From positions 20,314,082 to 20,378,081 of the forward strand of contig NC_079974.1 in NCBI RefSeq assembly GCF_029852145.1: DNA of 64,000 nucleotides. The letters are read 5' to 3'. Source of the DNA: Microplitis mediator (Eukaryota > Arthropoda > Insecta > Hymenoptera > Braconidae). Below, piece after piece: positions 47,336 to 58,892 of this stretch; position 1 is the first letter of the stretch, and every line of letters starts with the position of its first letter. The translations under genes and the position numbers were made by a program. The notes below the pieces were generated by a model. The model was not told where the DNA came from and did not search any database. It saw nothing but the letters and a program-made list of their open reading frames with translations.

Positions 47336-48044
47336 AATAAGTATATTCTGTTTGTATCTGGAATACATCAAGTATATATCTTAATTATATTATTTTATAG
47401 TCCTTATACATTATTTTTGTATTCTTTATATTTCTTATATACATTCCAGAATATATTCTTTTTACATTGTGAATATATACTATTTCCATGGGGGTATAGC
47501 TGGTTCCCAGTGAATATTCACTAATTTGAAGTGAATTTCAATGATTCATTCTTAGAGAGAACATGTCACGAAAGTAAGAAGTTCTAATTCGCGTGTTTGC
47601 CACCCTCGGTTCTGACTCAGGTAGGTAAATATACTCGCGGGTCTGTATATTATACTCGCTTATTCCCTTATAAGATAAAAATTATTAATTTATTATTATT
47701 TAACGGCGTTTGTTATTTTTAACGTTTTGTAATTTACGTTGTTGCATGTTTAAGTTAATTCATATAATAATAGGAAAGGTATTAGAATAAATATTTTATA
47801 GTGCATGCTGACAAAGCATATCAAAGATATAAGATGTCAGAGAATGCTCGTCTGTGAGTATCTATCACGGAGAGAAAAGAATAGTTCTGATTTCTATGCT
47901 AGAATGGTAACCATTACTATATTACATTGTACACGGAAAGAAATGTATGGTGTTTATCGCCATACTCTTATTAGAGTATTGCAGCAAGTACCATAAGTAT
48001 GCGGCTTTGTCTACTATACTGTATAGGTACAAAAATCTTTCGAA

Positions 48045-48093
48045 CCGGGAAGTTTTGGGGCTGGCCCACAAGGTCAACCGATAGACAGATTTT
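48045..48093 (-). repeat. Fragment of the insertion-element end
   Basis: AAGTTTTGGGGCTGGCCCAC followed by AAGGTCAACCGATAGACAGA is the reverse complement of the start of the element at 46397, with several differences. Confidence 0.65.
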
Positions 48094-48364
48094 TTTTAAC
48101 GTTAGCGGTTAAAATACTTAAAAATTATTGTTATTGAATAACAAAAATTTTTTCTCTTGTTAATACAAAATTTTTTTTTTGTTACTAGTAAAAATCTTGT
48201 TGTACACAGTTTGCGTAAGTAGATAAAACTATCGCTTCGAGATATATTTGTGACACGTGTAGATATTTGAAAGGATGATGGTTATTTTTAAGAATTTTTA
48301 AACGTGACTGGGTATAAAAACTTTGATAATATTTCCGCATTCTTGTAAGAATTGTATAATAAGG

Positions 48365-48370
48365 TATATA
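48365..48370 (+). promoter_or_regulatory. TATA box candidate of the metalloprotease gene
   Basis: GGTATATAAGC lies 80 bases before ATG 48450. A start of transcription near 48395 would leave a 5' UTR of about 55 bases. Strong TATA promoters suit tissue-specific secreted-protein genes, but that link is inference. Confidence 0.5.
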
Positions 48371-48449
48371 AGCTGACCATTTTGTTACTTCACATTACAA
48401 ATTTTCATCAAGTTGTACTCATAAAACTATCGATTATTCTAATAAAACG

Positions 48450-51400
48450 ATGGTTTATACACATAAAAATAATAAGTTTTGGGCCCATTGCATAACTATA
48501 TTATTTTTTACTTCTAATATTATCAGTGTTTATTCCAACGCTATACATCAATCTCCAGAGAAGTTAAGTAAGTAAAATTAAAATTTTTCTCGAATATTAT
48601 AAAATGAAATTCCTATCTACATGAGTTCAATTCCTATACAATATTGGAATAGTTCCTATGGCATTTTAGTCATCGTCCTTCTGCTATAATTGCAATTGTT
48701 CCTATAATATTGTGGTATTAATTCCTGTTATGTATCGGAATAATTACCTTAATAATATATTAATCACTACCATGCTATTGTGGAAACCGTTTCCATACTA
48801 TGAGGAATTTTAAAATGTTATGGTAATCATTACCGTACATGATATATAGGGATTATTCCTACATTTGTTTAAGAGCTATTTCAATGTAGATATACACTAG
48901 GGTGATTCATTTCCGCAAAAGTTTTTTTTTTTAAGTGCTCAAGCAAAATCTCAATCTACATCGAAAAAAAAAAATTCTCACCAAATATGAGCTCTTAGTT
49001 CCAATGCTAAGTACTTGCCATTTGATTCCAAAGATTTCCCATTTAAAATACACGTAAATTAAATTACTTTTTTTTAACTTTCTAACACTCAACTGCGTTT
49101 CATGATATCAAGGCGGTTTTGGTCGCAAATTGTAGGGCATTTAGTGTTCTTCAAAAGTGCCCATAGTTATTTAGTTGTAATTCCAGCTGTTTCACTTGTG
49201 TCCGTTGCGGAACTCATTTTTCCTATAAAATTGACCTTTATTGGCTTGCAGAACGTAAACCAATGAAAGTACACTAAAAATGTTGATAGAAATATTATAG
49301 AAAATTTTATTCCCTTCAAAAAAAGTCCTATGAGTCAAGTCGCTAAAGTCCATAGTTTCCGAGTTATAATCATTTTAATAATTTGAAAAATAAAATATCA
49401 ATTATCTTTTTTTTTTATATTTTATTTTTGCTAGCAACTAGAGGTTCGACTGCTCATATCGGTCGCGCCATTTTAGGGAGCCTCTAACTCACACACTACC
49501 CTTATCAACACATATTCGCTACCCGGTTTTCCGAGACTCCGAAAGAGGCCCAAATCCGTTTATTTATTTAAAAAGTCTAGTCAGTTTATTTGTTATAAAA
49601 ATCTAGTCAGTTAACAAATTGCATTTTGAGTCTGTGTAATAAAAATCAGTGCCATAATGTCGAGTCGTCACCAATAGTCTTGTCAAAGAGTCAAAAACCG
49701 CAAAAAAATCCTTATATACTAATACTAATATAATCCTAATTTCTTTATTGTATAGAGAGACACATCCGTGAAGCAATTTCTTCTGAAATAGAAATTAAAT
49801 TTAAAGACGAAGATAAAGTGATTTCCACAATTTTACATTCTAAAAGAACAGTCGAAAATAATAATTTACAAATATGGACTGCAAGTAAAAACCCCAAAAA
49901 TGCATCTCAAGTTCTCTACAATAAACAACAAAATGTATGCAATCAAAATAAAATATAATTAATAAAATATAATTTTTTACTATTTAATTCATTTTCTCCC
50001 GAGTCGAAGTATTGAGCTTACAATTAACATACGTTGACTTATAGAACTTAGATAAGCGTAATGAGCTTACATCTAACTTAAATAACTTATTGGGCTTGAT
50101 TATAACTTGAATCGACTTAAATAAAAATACTTACTTAATTATAACTTACCTGGAATAAAATCAACCCAAAGTGAACTTGAATGTACTCCCAAGTCGAAAT
50201 TTGAATCGTAAGTCCAAAGTATTGGACGTTAAAATCGTCATCTAGATATTCAATGTTAAAAAAGATAGACAAAATAAATATCATCAGTATTTTTTCCGAA
50301 AACTAACTCCGAGGGGGGTTTTATCGGAGTGAAAGATTAAAATACTTGCGTTTTGACATTATTTGACTTATAGGCGTGAACTTTTGCACAAACATTCCCA
50401 TCAATCTCGCAAATCCTCCACCATCGAAGTTTTCGAAAAAAATACCGATCACTTTGGGTTAATTTTATTCCAGGTAAGTTATGATTAAGTCAATATTTTT
50501 ATTTAAGTCGATTCAAGTTATAATCAAGCCCAATAAGTTATTTAAGTTAGATATATGTTCATTAAGCTTATGTAAGTTCAATGTAAGTTCTATAAGTTAA
50601 CGGAAGTTAAATGTAAGTTCAATATTTTGACTCGGGCTATTTTCTTACATATCAGTCTTCAGACATAATACTAATCTCAATATTAATTGCTATAGGAAAT
50701 GAATGAACTTAAGAGCTTCACATTATACCAAAATCTAACAAAACTTTCCGCAGTTACATATTTTCATAATACTGGATTATTGGTAAAGTTCAACAAATTT
50801 TTTTAACACGAGATAAAAAATTCGTTAGTTACATTATATAATAAGTCAATACGTTCTGTAGCATGGCATTATTGGAGTTGAATATATAATTTCTGGCTTA
50901 CCAATAAAGTCATTAAATGAAATTCATCTCGTAAATGGAACTTTTGTAACCAAGCGTAAGAAATCAAGTAGTTACACAATTTCCAATGAAACAACAAAAA
51001 TCACTCCCAGTCTCCACAAAGATTCAGAATCATGTGAGTAAATTTAATTTAATTACAATATGCACATAATTGAATTTCCAGATATATTAAAAACCATGCT
51101 TTTAATTAATAATTAAATAATTCCGATGAAATTTAATGATATTATGTTTAGACGACATACCGTTATTACACTCTAATAACAGCACCGATAGAACTTTGTA
51201 TCCCGAGTTATTTATTATTGTTTCTTATGATCTTAGTGCTAAATTACGTCGGTTTCGGTAAGTATAAAATTTACACTCCTTTAAATCATAAAAGTAGTTT
51301 TTTTTTAATTCCCTAGTGGATCTGAATTAAGGTAATTTACCGCATTTTGCCGAGTTTTTCAGGCTTGCCGCTATTTTACCGTGCTTTTGCCGTACTTTAC

Positions 51401-54400
51401 AGGAAATTACGGTATTTTACCGTAAAATACTGTAATTATTCCGAATGCCTCGAATTTCTTCGATTCTTAATTTTTTATTAATTTAATCCCTTCGGAGTGA
51501 AATTCACTGCGGGGAGGAATTTTAAAAACATTATTAATGAAAAATAGCTCCACTCAATAAAATCGAAGGAAAAACTCGCGTATTACATTATTGATCAGCT
51601 GATACGCACACACACACGCACACACATATTTAGACACACACTCGCACTCACACACACACGCACACACACCCGAATACGCGCACGCACACATTTGCACACA
51701 CGCACACACCCGAACACACACACGCACACACACACACACATTGTTTAACAGTTTAATATAAATAAATATAAATTTATTTAAGTATTAAAACTCCGGACCA
51801 GAGTGAATTGGGAGTGAAATAAAATCCGCGTCACTCCGAGATCACTCCGCTAAAAATAAACTCCCAATTTCTTCCGCATGTGGAGTGATTTTTTTTAAAA
51901 CTACGAAACTCCGAATGGCGGAATGAATGCGGAGTGAATTCGGATTTAATTTCAATCCGAATTCACTCCGGATTTTTTATAGTGTAATTACCGGAATTCA
52001 GATCCACCAAGAATTTATCATTAAAATATAAGCTTATATACTTCACAATGTACTTACGCAAATTTTTTTAAGGCTGCATAATCCTTCCGAATCTATGGCA
52101 GCTGCTTCGTATGTATTAAGTCATATAAATTCTGTAGAAATGATGTTTTATGAAAGTCGACATCCAGCATTCATATTTAGTCCAGTTGGAATAATATTGG
52201 AAATTGTTCGTATCAATTATGGAATTATGTAAATTTTTTTTGATTATTTTGTTTCTTATATAATCTATCATCAATTGCAGGAAGAGAATACATTACCATT
52301 TATACAATTGGATAACGCGAAGTCTAAGATACATCCACTTGAGACTCTAAACAATATGTCAGATTATTTTAGTTTTGAAGATACTAAATTTATGCATAAC
52401 TCCTATGATTATTTAATTCTTTTAACAAAGTACTATTATATTTCTTAGAAACGTTATTTAGAAGTAAAGACATGTATTAATTATATAAAGTAACAATAAT
52501 ATTTTTATTTTGCAGTCATAAATTCGCAACTGGACAAAATAACTCTGATACCAAATGTATTGTTTATTGACTAAATTTTTTTATTAAACTATGATGTAAA
52601 TATTATAATAAGTAAATTATCATATTTTAGGTGCATCAATTTATCCTAAAGAAGGTATCTATAATGCAAAACTCAATAATTGCAGTTGTAAGCATCCAAT
52701 AACCATCATTTTTGATGATGGTCATTATAAATCATTTCCTAGTACTGCAAGAGCTGTAAATAATCTGTGAGCAAGTTTTATTGTTATTAATTCATCAATT
52801 AATGAAGCTGAGTAATTATTAGATACTGAAGTAATCCAAAATTAATTTCTAGCATGGTTAGCCAAGGATATGAAGAAAAATCAACATCTAAAAGTTTTTC
52901 TAAAGAATGTGGTCATCGTATTGTTGAAAATTTGATAACACTTAGACGTCGTTATTTTGATTGGTTAGAATTTTTTTTATTTATCAATACAATATATTAT
53001 TGTAATACGACATATATTGCTACTCGAGTCAAAATTTAGGCTTTAAAAAAAAATTTACTCACAATTTAATGACGCTAAAAACAGACAATAGTTATGACCT
53101 AATGAGCTATGCTTTTATCCATTTTCTGCACTTGTATTGGCAGGGTGCGGAGTATAGGGTGGGGACAATCGAATCGATTGTAGCGCCTGCAGTGGACGAA
53201 ATACGCGTTAAATCGCACTTGTCTTGTGAATAGTTAAATGAAAGCAGTGTTAAAAAATAAGAACAAGTAGTTGTTGTGTTGTTAATTGCAAAAATACTGA
53301 CAGAAATAGTAATTGCAAGTTTTATACATTTCCATCCATGATGTTCATTTTTGGCTAAAAATTATTACGGGGAATTTTTTTAATTACAAATTTTTAACAC
53401 AATGTATTTTTAATTATTGAGTTTTAAAATTTAGAATTACGAATAATTAAAATCACTATAATTTCTTTACTTAATGCAAATTAATAATTTTAACTTTGAA
53501 AAAATTATAATTATAATGATTTTAACTCATTTGTTATTATGACTATTATTGTTGTTATTATTATTATTACAAGCTAACCTTATGTCGTTCAAAATAATAT
53601 TTATTTTGTATTTATTAAAATTTTTTATACTTATTTTTTTCAGTACAATCTACTCTATATTTTTCTACCTTTCAAATGTGGTATCACACATATATTTCGC
53701 AATCTTTAAAAATTTTAATTATTTGTTTATAAAAACTTTCCGTATTCTCTCTGTGCTTTTTGAGAATGATTTAATGCGGTCGACAGATGTCGTTTTCGTT
53801 CGCACCCTGCCATATTGGCAAACTTTACAGTCCACAAGTCACATATATGACCTCGTGTACATGTCGGATAGTCCACTTAGTAATTCCTATAATGCCCTGT
53901 ACATTTATGTATAGGTGCTGTGAATTTGTATATTTTGTCTTTTGGCATTCAAATAATTTTCAGTAGTAACAAAATGCTTTTGAAATAATTTTGCTATTCC
54001 GTTCTAAGTGAAATTAAGTTCTACGATTTTAATCTCGGCTCGAATTGTAAATCGAAAATATGTGACTTTAGCTATTGTGACTGATAGTTTATATACTAAC
54101 AAGTAAAGCAAACTTACGTTTGATGCTTAAAGAACAAATCAAATTACACACGCTTTGAATAAAACATGAGATGTACTGTATAATTTTTTGCATGTACACT
54201 GTAAAAGAGTTGTGGAGTAAACTCGGATCAAATTCGAAGTTAATGCGGAGCGGATAATTTTTTATTTATTTAAACCTCTTGGAATGAAATTCACTTCGAA
54301 AGGGAGTAGATGCAGATTGAAATAAAATTAGTATTTACTCTGAATTCACTCCTAATTTTTTACAGTGTATCATAATTACTCCGGCCAATTATTTACTTAT

Positions 54401-57078
54401 CTAACGAAAAGTGATAGTTCAAGGTTACATTTATGAAAATTTAATTTTGAATTTATTCAATTCGATAAAATAGCCATTATTATTTGTTTTAATAAAGCTT
54501 ATTTCAGGTCACGAGATAGCTGTTTTTTAATTAACAAGGACCGATCAATTCATTTCTCAAATGGGACTCTACAATCAATGAATGATGATCAATGCTATTG
54601 TCATGATGTTAAATCGACTGATCAACGAGTAAGTTAATCATATAAAATTATGTTTACTGAAACAATAGTTTTTCTAAAAGTCATATATTCCGGATACATG
54701 TATTTCGTATTAAAGAACCTAGCTCGCGAAAATTTGTAATTTCACTCAAACTTTTTTTTATCGCACTCGTTTAAAATGAATCGGTGAAATTTTACTGATT
54801 CAACCAGTGAGTCGAGCGATCTCTGATTAAAACAGTGAATTAAGGTAATCGCTCCGCTCACAGATTGAACCAGTGAAAGTCCGGTGCAGTATATGAATAT
54901 AATGAAAATAGGTTATAAATGATTAGTTTCGATTAATTTCATTTTTGAGATAGGCAATATTGAAACATTACTGTATCAACCTGAAAGAGGCAAATAACTG
55001 TCAAATACATTGTAAATTGTTCATTCGATATCAATCCAATGACATTGCGACGGTGACCCTCTTCGATTTTTTTGATTTTTTAATATGTTTTCATACATGT
55101 AGAAAGAAGTCTTCAGGTAAATTTTAGCTCTTTATCTCCACCCCTTCCGGAAGTGTCATTTTTGCTTAAAAAGGATAAAACTTTAACTATAGTTATGATA
55201 ATCTCGTGTCATGGGAGAGTCAGTTTTTTTATTGTCAACGGTCTTAGAAAAGCTAAAAATTTACTTGAAGACTTCTTTCTACATGTTTAAAAACATATTA
55301 AATAATCAAAAAAATCGAAAAGGGTCACTGTCGCAATGTCATTAAATTGATATGGAATGATCCAAATATATCAAAACATTATGACCCAATCTAGGAAAAT
55401 AACAAACGTCACGAAACTATTGCATGTGAGTATTCCTACAATAATAGTTTCCAATCTATAAAAGACAATCTGACTATTCTGAGATATCAAGATTATGAAC
55501 AACAGGTTAGTAAAGTCGATTACAAAATAAATAATATACTGAGAAAGAATAATACTTAAATTTTAATTGATACCGATAATTTCAACTACAACGCAAATGA
55601 CAACAATACTAAAGTTAAATGCGTCTTTACAGTTTAAAATCACACCTAATAAAGGTTCTCAGCGAGAGGGTTCTGAAGCATCAACAACCACCGAGAATAT
55701 ACCTCCGTCACGAAATGGTACGCAAGAGGGTTCTGAAGCATCAACAACCACCGAAAATATACCTCCGTCACGAAATGGTACGCAAGAGGGTTCTGAAGCA
55801 TCATCAACCACCGAGAATATACCTCCGTCACGAAATGGTACGCAAGAGGGTTCTGAAGCATCATCAACCACCGAGAATATACCTCCGTCACGAAATGGTA
55901 TGCAAGAGGGTTCTGAAGCATCATCAACCACCGAGAATATACCTCCGTCACAAAATGGTACGCAAGAGGGTTCTGAAGCATCAACAACCACCGAGAATAT
56001 ACCTCCGTCACAAAATGGTACGCAAGAGGGTTCTGAAGCATCAACAACCACCGAAAATATACCTCCGTCACGAAATGGTATGCAAGAGGGTTCTGAAGCA
56101 TCATCAACCACCGAGAATATACCTCCGTCACAAAATGGTACGCAAGAGGGTTCTGAAGCATCAACAACCACCGAGAATATACCTCCGTCACAAAATGGTA
56201 CGCAAGAGGGTTCTGAAGCATCAACAACCACCGAAAATATACCTCCGTCACGAAATGGTATGCAAGAGGGTTCTGAAGCATCATCAACCACCGAGAATAT
56301 ACCTCCTTCACGAAATGGTACGCAAGAGGGTTCTGAAGCATCATCAACCACCGAGAATATACCTCCGTCACAAAATGGTACGCAAGAGGGTTCTGAAGCA
56401 TCAACAACCACCGAGAATATACCTCCGTCACAAAATGGTACGCAAGAGGGTTCTGAAGCATCAACAACCACCGAAAATATACCTCCGTCACGAAATGGTA
56501 TGCAAGAGGGTTCTGAAGCATCAACAACCACCGAAAATATACCTCCGTCACGAAATGGTATGCAAGAGGGTTCTGAAGCATCATCAACCACCGAGAATAT
56601 ACCTCCGTCACAAAATGGTACGCAAGAGGGTTCTGAAGCATCAACAACCACCGAAAATATACCTCCGTCACGAAATGGTATGCAAGAGGGTTCTGAAGCA
56701 TCATCAACCACCGAGAATATACCTCCGTCACAAAATGGTACGCAAGAGGGTTCTGAAGCATCAACAACCACCGAGAATATACCTCCGTCACAAAATGGTA
56801 CGCAAGAGGGTTCTGAAGCATCAACAACCACCGAAAATATACCTCCGTCACGAAATGGTATGCAAGAGGGTTCTGAAGCATCATCAACCACCGAGAATAT
56901 ACCTCCTTCACGAAATGGTACGCAAGAGGGTTCTGAAGCATCAACAACCACCGAAAATATACCTCCGTCACGAAATGGTACGCAAGAGGGTTCTGAAGCA
57001 TCATCAACCACCGAGAATATACCTCCGTCACAAAATGGTACTAAGAATGAACCTGCGCAACAATCTGGTGACAGTTAA
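48450..57078 (+). CDS. Secreted reprolysin-like protein, HExxH lost, repetitive mucin-like tail
   Basis: Exons 48450-48567, 49756-49934, 50696-50782, 50862-51033, 51152-51257, 52073-52205, 52281-52429, 52516-52556, 52631-52766, 52853-52963, 54508-54628, 55395-55505 and 55633-57078 join in phase to 969 residues. A signal peptide (ITILFFTSNIISVYSNA) leads a pro-region, then a reprolysin-type (M12B) domain starting LYPELFIIVSYDLSAKL. The stretch with C-SCKHPITIIFDDGHYKSF precedes the place where HExxHxxGxxH belongs, but it reads TARAVNNLMVSQGY, and the Met-turn is absent. The fold landmark YFDWSRDSCFLINK is kept. Related metalloproteases are venom proteins of parasitoid wasps; that role here is inference. 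The tail has 23 copies of a 20-residue repeat. Donors GTTCGT (exon 6) and GTTAGA (exon 10) are weak. Introns carry many MITEs. Family call fairly firm, exact model less so. Confidence 0.75.
49993..50645. mobile_element. AAGTT-rich foldback element in intron 2
   Basis: Left part runs from TTTCTCCCGAGTCGAAGTAT and right part to ATTTTGACTCGGGC. Arms of about 200 bases with ACTTAAATAACTTATTGGGC and TACCTGGAATAAAAT pair with their reverse complements. The interior between 50200 and 50440 is unpaired. Confidence 0.75.
51311..52010. mobile_element. Foldback element with CCCTAGTGGATCTGAATT end, nested ACTCCG element
   Basis: Left end CTAGTGGATCTGAATTAAGG pairs with CCGGAATTCAGATCCACC at the right. 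The inside has TTTTACCG / CGGTAAAT units, a C/A-rich microsatellite (51605-51740) and a GGAGTGAA / TTCACTCC block (51800-51980) of the 21042 type. It fills most of intron 5. Confidence 0.65.
51605..51740. repeat. Compound (CA/CG)n microsatellite
   Basis: Runs of ACACAC and CGCACAC with occasional CGAATACG and TTTGCACA interruptions. The ORF reading cysteine, valine and alanine on the other strand is a repeat by-product. Confidence 0.9.
53139..53811 (+). mobile_element. P-element-like relic with a THAP-finger start
   Basis: GGCAGGGTGCG (53139) and CGCACCCTGCC (ending 53811) are short inverted ends. From 53272 one frame reads CCVVNCKNTDRNSNCKFYTF then PS, which fits the start of a THAP zinc finger (C-x4-C, then a F-x-FP-like segment), the DNA-binding domain of P-element transposases. 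A stop follows after eight residues and nothing of the catalytic part is seen. It lies in intron 10 of the reprolysin-like gene. Identification rests on a short match. Confidence 0.45.
54197..54367. mobile_element. TA-flanked MITE with CACTGTAAAAGAGTTGTGGA end
   Basis: CACTGTAAAA at the left and TTTTTTACAGTG at the right, each next to TA. The interior has GGAGTAAACTCGGAT and ACTCTGAATTCACTCC, so it belongs to the ACTCC group with 21042-21444. Confidence 0.75.
55018..55365. mobile_element. Foldback element in intron 11
   Basis: Left arm ATATCAATCCAATGACATTG, CGACGGTGACCCT, then ATGTAGAAAGAAGTCTTCAG; right arm is their reverse complement. Arms of about 110 bases surround a spacer of about 120. 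It lies just before exon 12. Confidence 0.8.
55666..57042 (+). repeat. 23 x 60-bp in-frame minisatellite coding the protein tail
   Basis: Each unit encodes EGSEAS(T/S)TTENIPPS(R/Q)NG followed by T or M and Q. There are no insertions or deletions in 23 units. Sixteen units carry the NGT sequon; seven have NGM, which removes it. A three-unit order (S-Q-T, T-Q-T, T-R-M) recurs at units 5-7, 8-10, 12-14 and 18-20, and units 8-11 equal units 18-21, including a shared CCT-to-CTT-type variant (CCTCCTTCA), so blocks of up to 600 bases have been copied. Because 60 is divisible by three, three other frames are also open; they are by-products. Confidence 0.97.
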
Positions 57079-57134
57079 GCAATATTTAACATTCGATCAT
57101 GAAATTGAATATCGTTCTTAGTGTTAGATGGTGT

Positions 57135-57140
57135 AATAAA
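57135..57140 (+). terminator. Poly(A) signal of the reprolysin-like gene
   Basis: AATAAA 57 bases after the stop, followed by T-rich and GT-containing sequence. Confidence 0.6.
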
Positions 57141-57591
57141 CTTACTTGTATTTTTTATCGTTATCAAGTGTCAACAATTTTTAAATTCTGCTAAAAGCAA
57201 TTTCAACAAACATCCTTGTATGTTTTCCAAGTATTATTTTGTTATTTACTTTTGTTGTATAAATATCAATAATTAATCTTTAATGAAGCAGTTTCTTTGT
57301 TCCATATAATACTATCGAGCTACAATGCTTTTTTTTCAGCTTCAACCGGGAGTGATAGTCAAAGGGGATCGGACTTTCCTGATAGCCACTTCAACCACAA
57401 GTTAACTTCAAACTATTGCCGTTTTCTGAAGCCAATTTAAAGGAAAGTGTTGGAGAACAAGCAGTTACCTTTAAGTTGACAATAAATTGTCTATAACTTG
57501 AATTCAATTTGACCACAAGTGTTACTGTTAGACAATGACGTTAAGTTGATTGAAAGTTTCACTTCAAATTGATGGCAAGTTTCTCTATCAA

Positions 57592-57726
57592 AATACATTC
57601 AGATGACGGCAGTAGATTTGCATCAACTTGCATTATCCAGCCAAGGCTTGCCAGAAACTTGTCGCTAAGTTAGCCGTAAATGTTTCACTGCAGAACTTGC
57701 TAAGCAATTATATTTAGAGTGTGGCT
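57592..57726 (+). repeat. Dispersed repeat, copy 2
   Basis: Matches 4267-4405 from ACATTCAGATGACGGCAGTA to TTTAGAGTGTGGCTA in direct orientation. The preceding 57340-57590 has CAACTTAA / TTAAGTTG and TTGAAGT pieces, so the repeat may be one end of a larger element. Confidence 0.7.
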
Positions 57727-58892
57727 ATCAGGGATCCATCTCCATAAATTTGAATTTAGCAGGGGAGGTAATTTTCCGAAAATTACCGAACCCTCCCGAA
57801 TTAATTAGTTATGAGTAAGTGTCGTAAGTTACAAGGGCCGAAGAGAATAATACAGTCGGACGAATCGGCACACTGACCAGACGGGTGACCGCACGTGAGA
57901 TCTACAGATTAAATAAACATAAATTAAATTGGAGAGTAAGGACGAGGTGGAGATTGCTTACGAGCTGGAGATTGGAAAGAGAACGGGAGAAGGTGACGGA
58001 TATCGGCAGGAGAGAAGCCACTAGAAATTCAGGACGTTAGATTGAGTAAATAGTATAGACGCTGTATAGACCTTTTCGTAAACTTTTGAGGTCGGTGTAC
58101 AAAATAAGATTATTTTTATGTTTTTTGACCCGCTGAAACCGAATATCGCAGTTATTTTTTCGAAATCCCGGGCCATCAATTGTTTATAACCATTTGTTTA
58201 AACAATTGTTTAAAAAATAATTTTTTGGGGATCGGTTATTTTTTTTTTAGTATTTTGGGCAATTTCAAGACGAAAGTTACTCTTATAAAATTTTCCTAAA
58301 GTTGATAGTTTATAAGTTATGAATTTTTGAAAATCGAAAATTTTAGATTTTCACAAACTTTGATGATTAATTACATATAAATAAATTACGTAATTCTAGG
58401 TTTAATTTACATGATCGTAAAAAGGAATATTCAAAGTTTTTATTAAAACAATAATATCCCGTTATAATTTGTATTAAATAAAAAAAAAAAGAGATCAAAG
58501 TTATTGCATTTATTGAGTAACTTGGCGGACTCGACGGCGCATGCGCAAAGCGATTATTTACTGTCTCGCTTGCTCTTAGGCGCTTAGGTAGCTGTTGGCC
58601 AGGCGCCTAAAATTTGAAATTTAAATGCATTATTTCGTGATAAAAAAATTTGTATGCTTAAAAAAATTATAAATTTTATGATATTAAAGAAATTTTCGAA
58701 TTCATTAATTCGATAAATTAATAAAAATCACTAATGTATGGTTTTTCATGATTATAATGAACTACATTTAAAATTGTTTCAACTTATTCTATATTTTAAT
58801 TAAAATTTTTTTTTATTTAACTAATAAATAAATAATAAAGTTCATGAATTTTTAACTTATATTTATAATAATTATACTTGGGCAATAAAATA
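57727..58892. other. Intergenic, with a GC-richer fragment at 57770-58060
   Basis: 57770-58060 (GAATCGGCACACTGACCAGA, GGGTGACCGCACGTGAG and onward) has base composition unlike its surroundings and no open frame; it could be a piece of an LTR or of an old exon. 58090-58890 is AT-rich with nothing I can name. Confidence 0.35.

Larger units (their letters stand above)
40443..47559. mobile_element. CTCTAAAxATGAATTAGTGAA MITE hugely expanded by satellite
   Basis: The left flank (40443, CTCTCTAAAAATGAATTAGT) and the right flank (ending 47559, ATTCATTCTTAGAGAG, preceded by AGTGAATATTCACTAATT) are the two ends of the MITE family also seen at 20816-20950 and 29717-29862, where the elements are only about 140 bases. 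Here the ends are 7.1 kb apart and enclose the satellite, an inserted repeat and a 47330-47500 AT-rich element. Confidence 0.6.

Noticed and set aside
53549..53914. 121-codon hydrophobic ORF in the metalloprotease intron
   Set aside because: T-rich DNA gives long Phe/Leu/Ile frames by chance; it crosses the right end of the P-like relic.
55619..57121. Three more ORFs of 450-500 codons over the minisatellite, one on the plus and two on the minus strand
   Set aside because: A 60-base repeat stays open in any frame that lacks a stop in one unit. Only the plus frame joined to exon 12 continues a protein with signal peptide and conserved domain.
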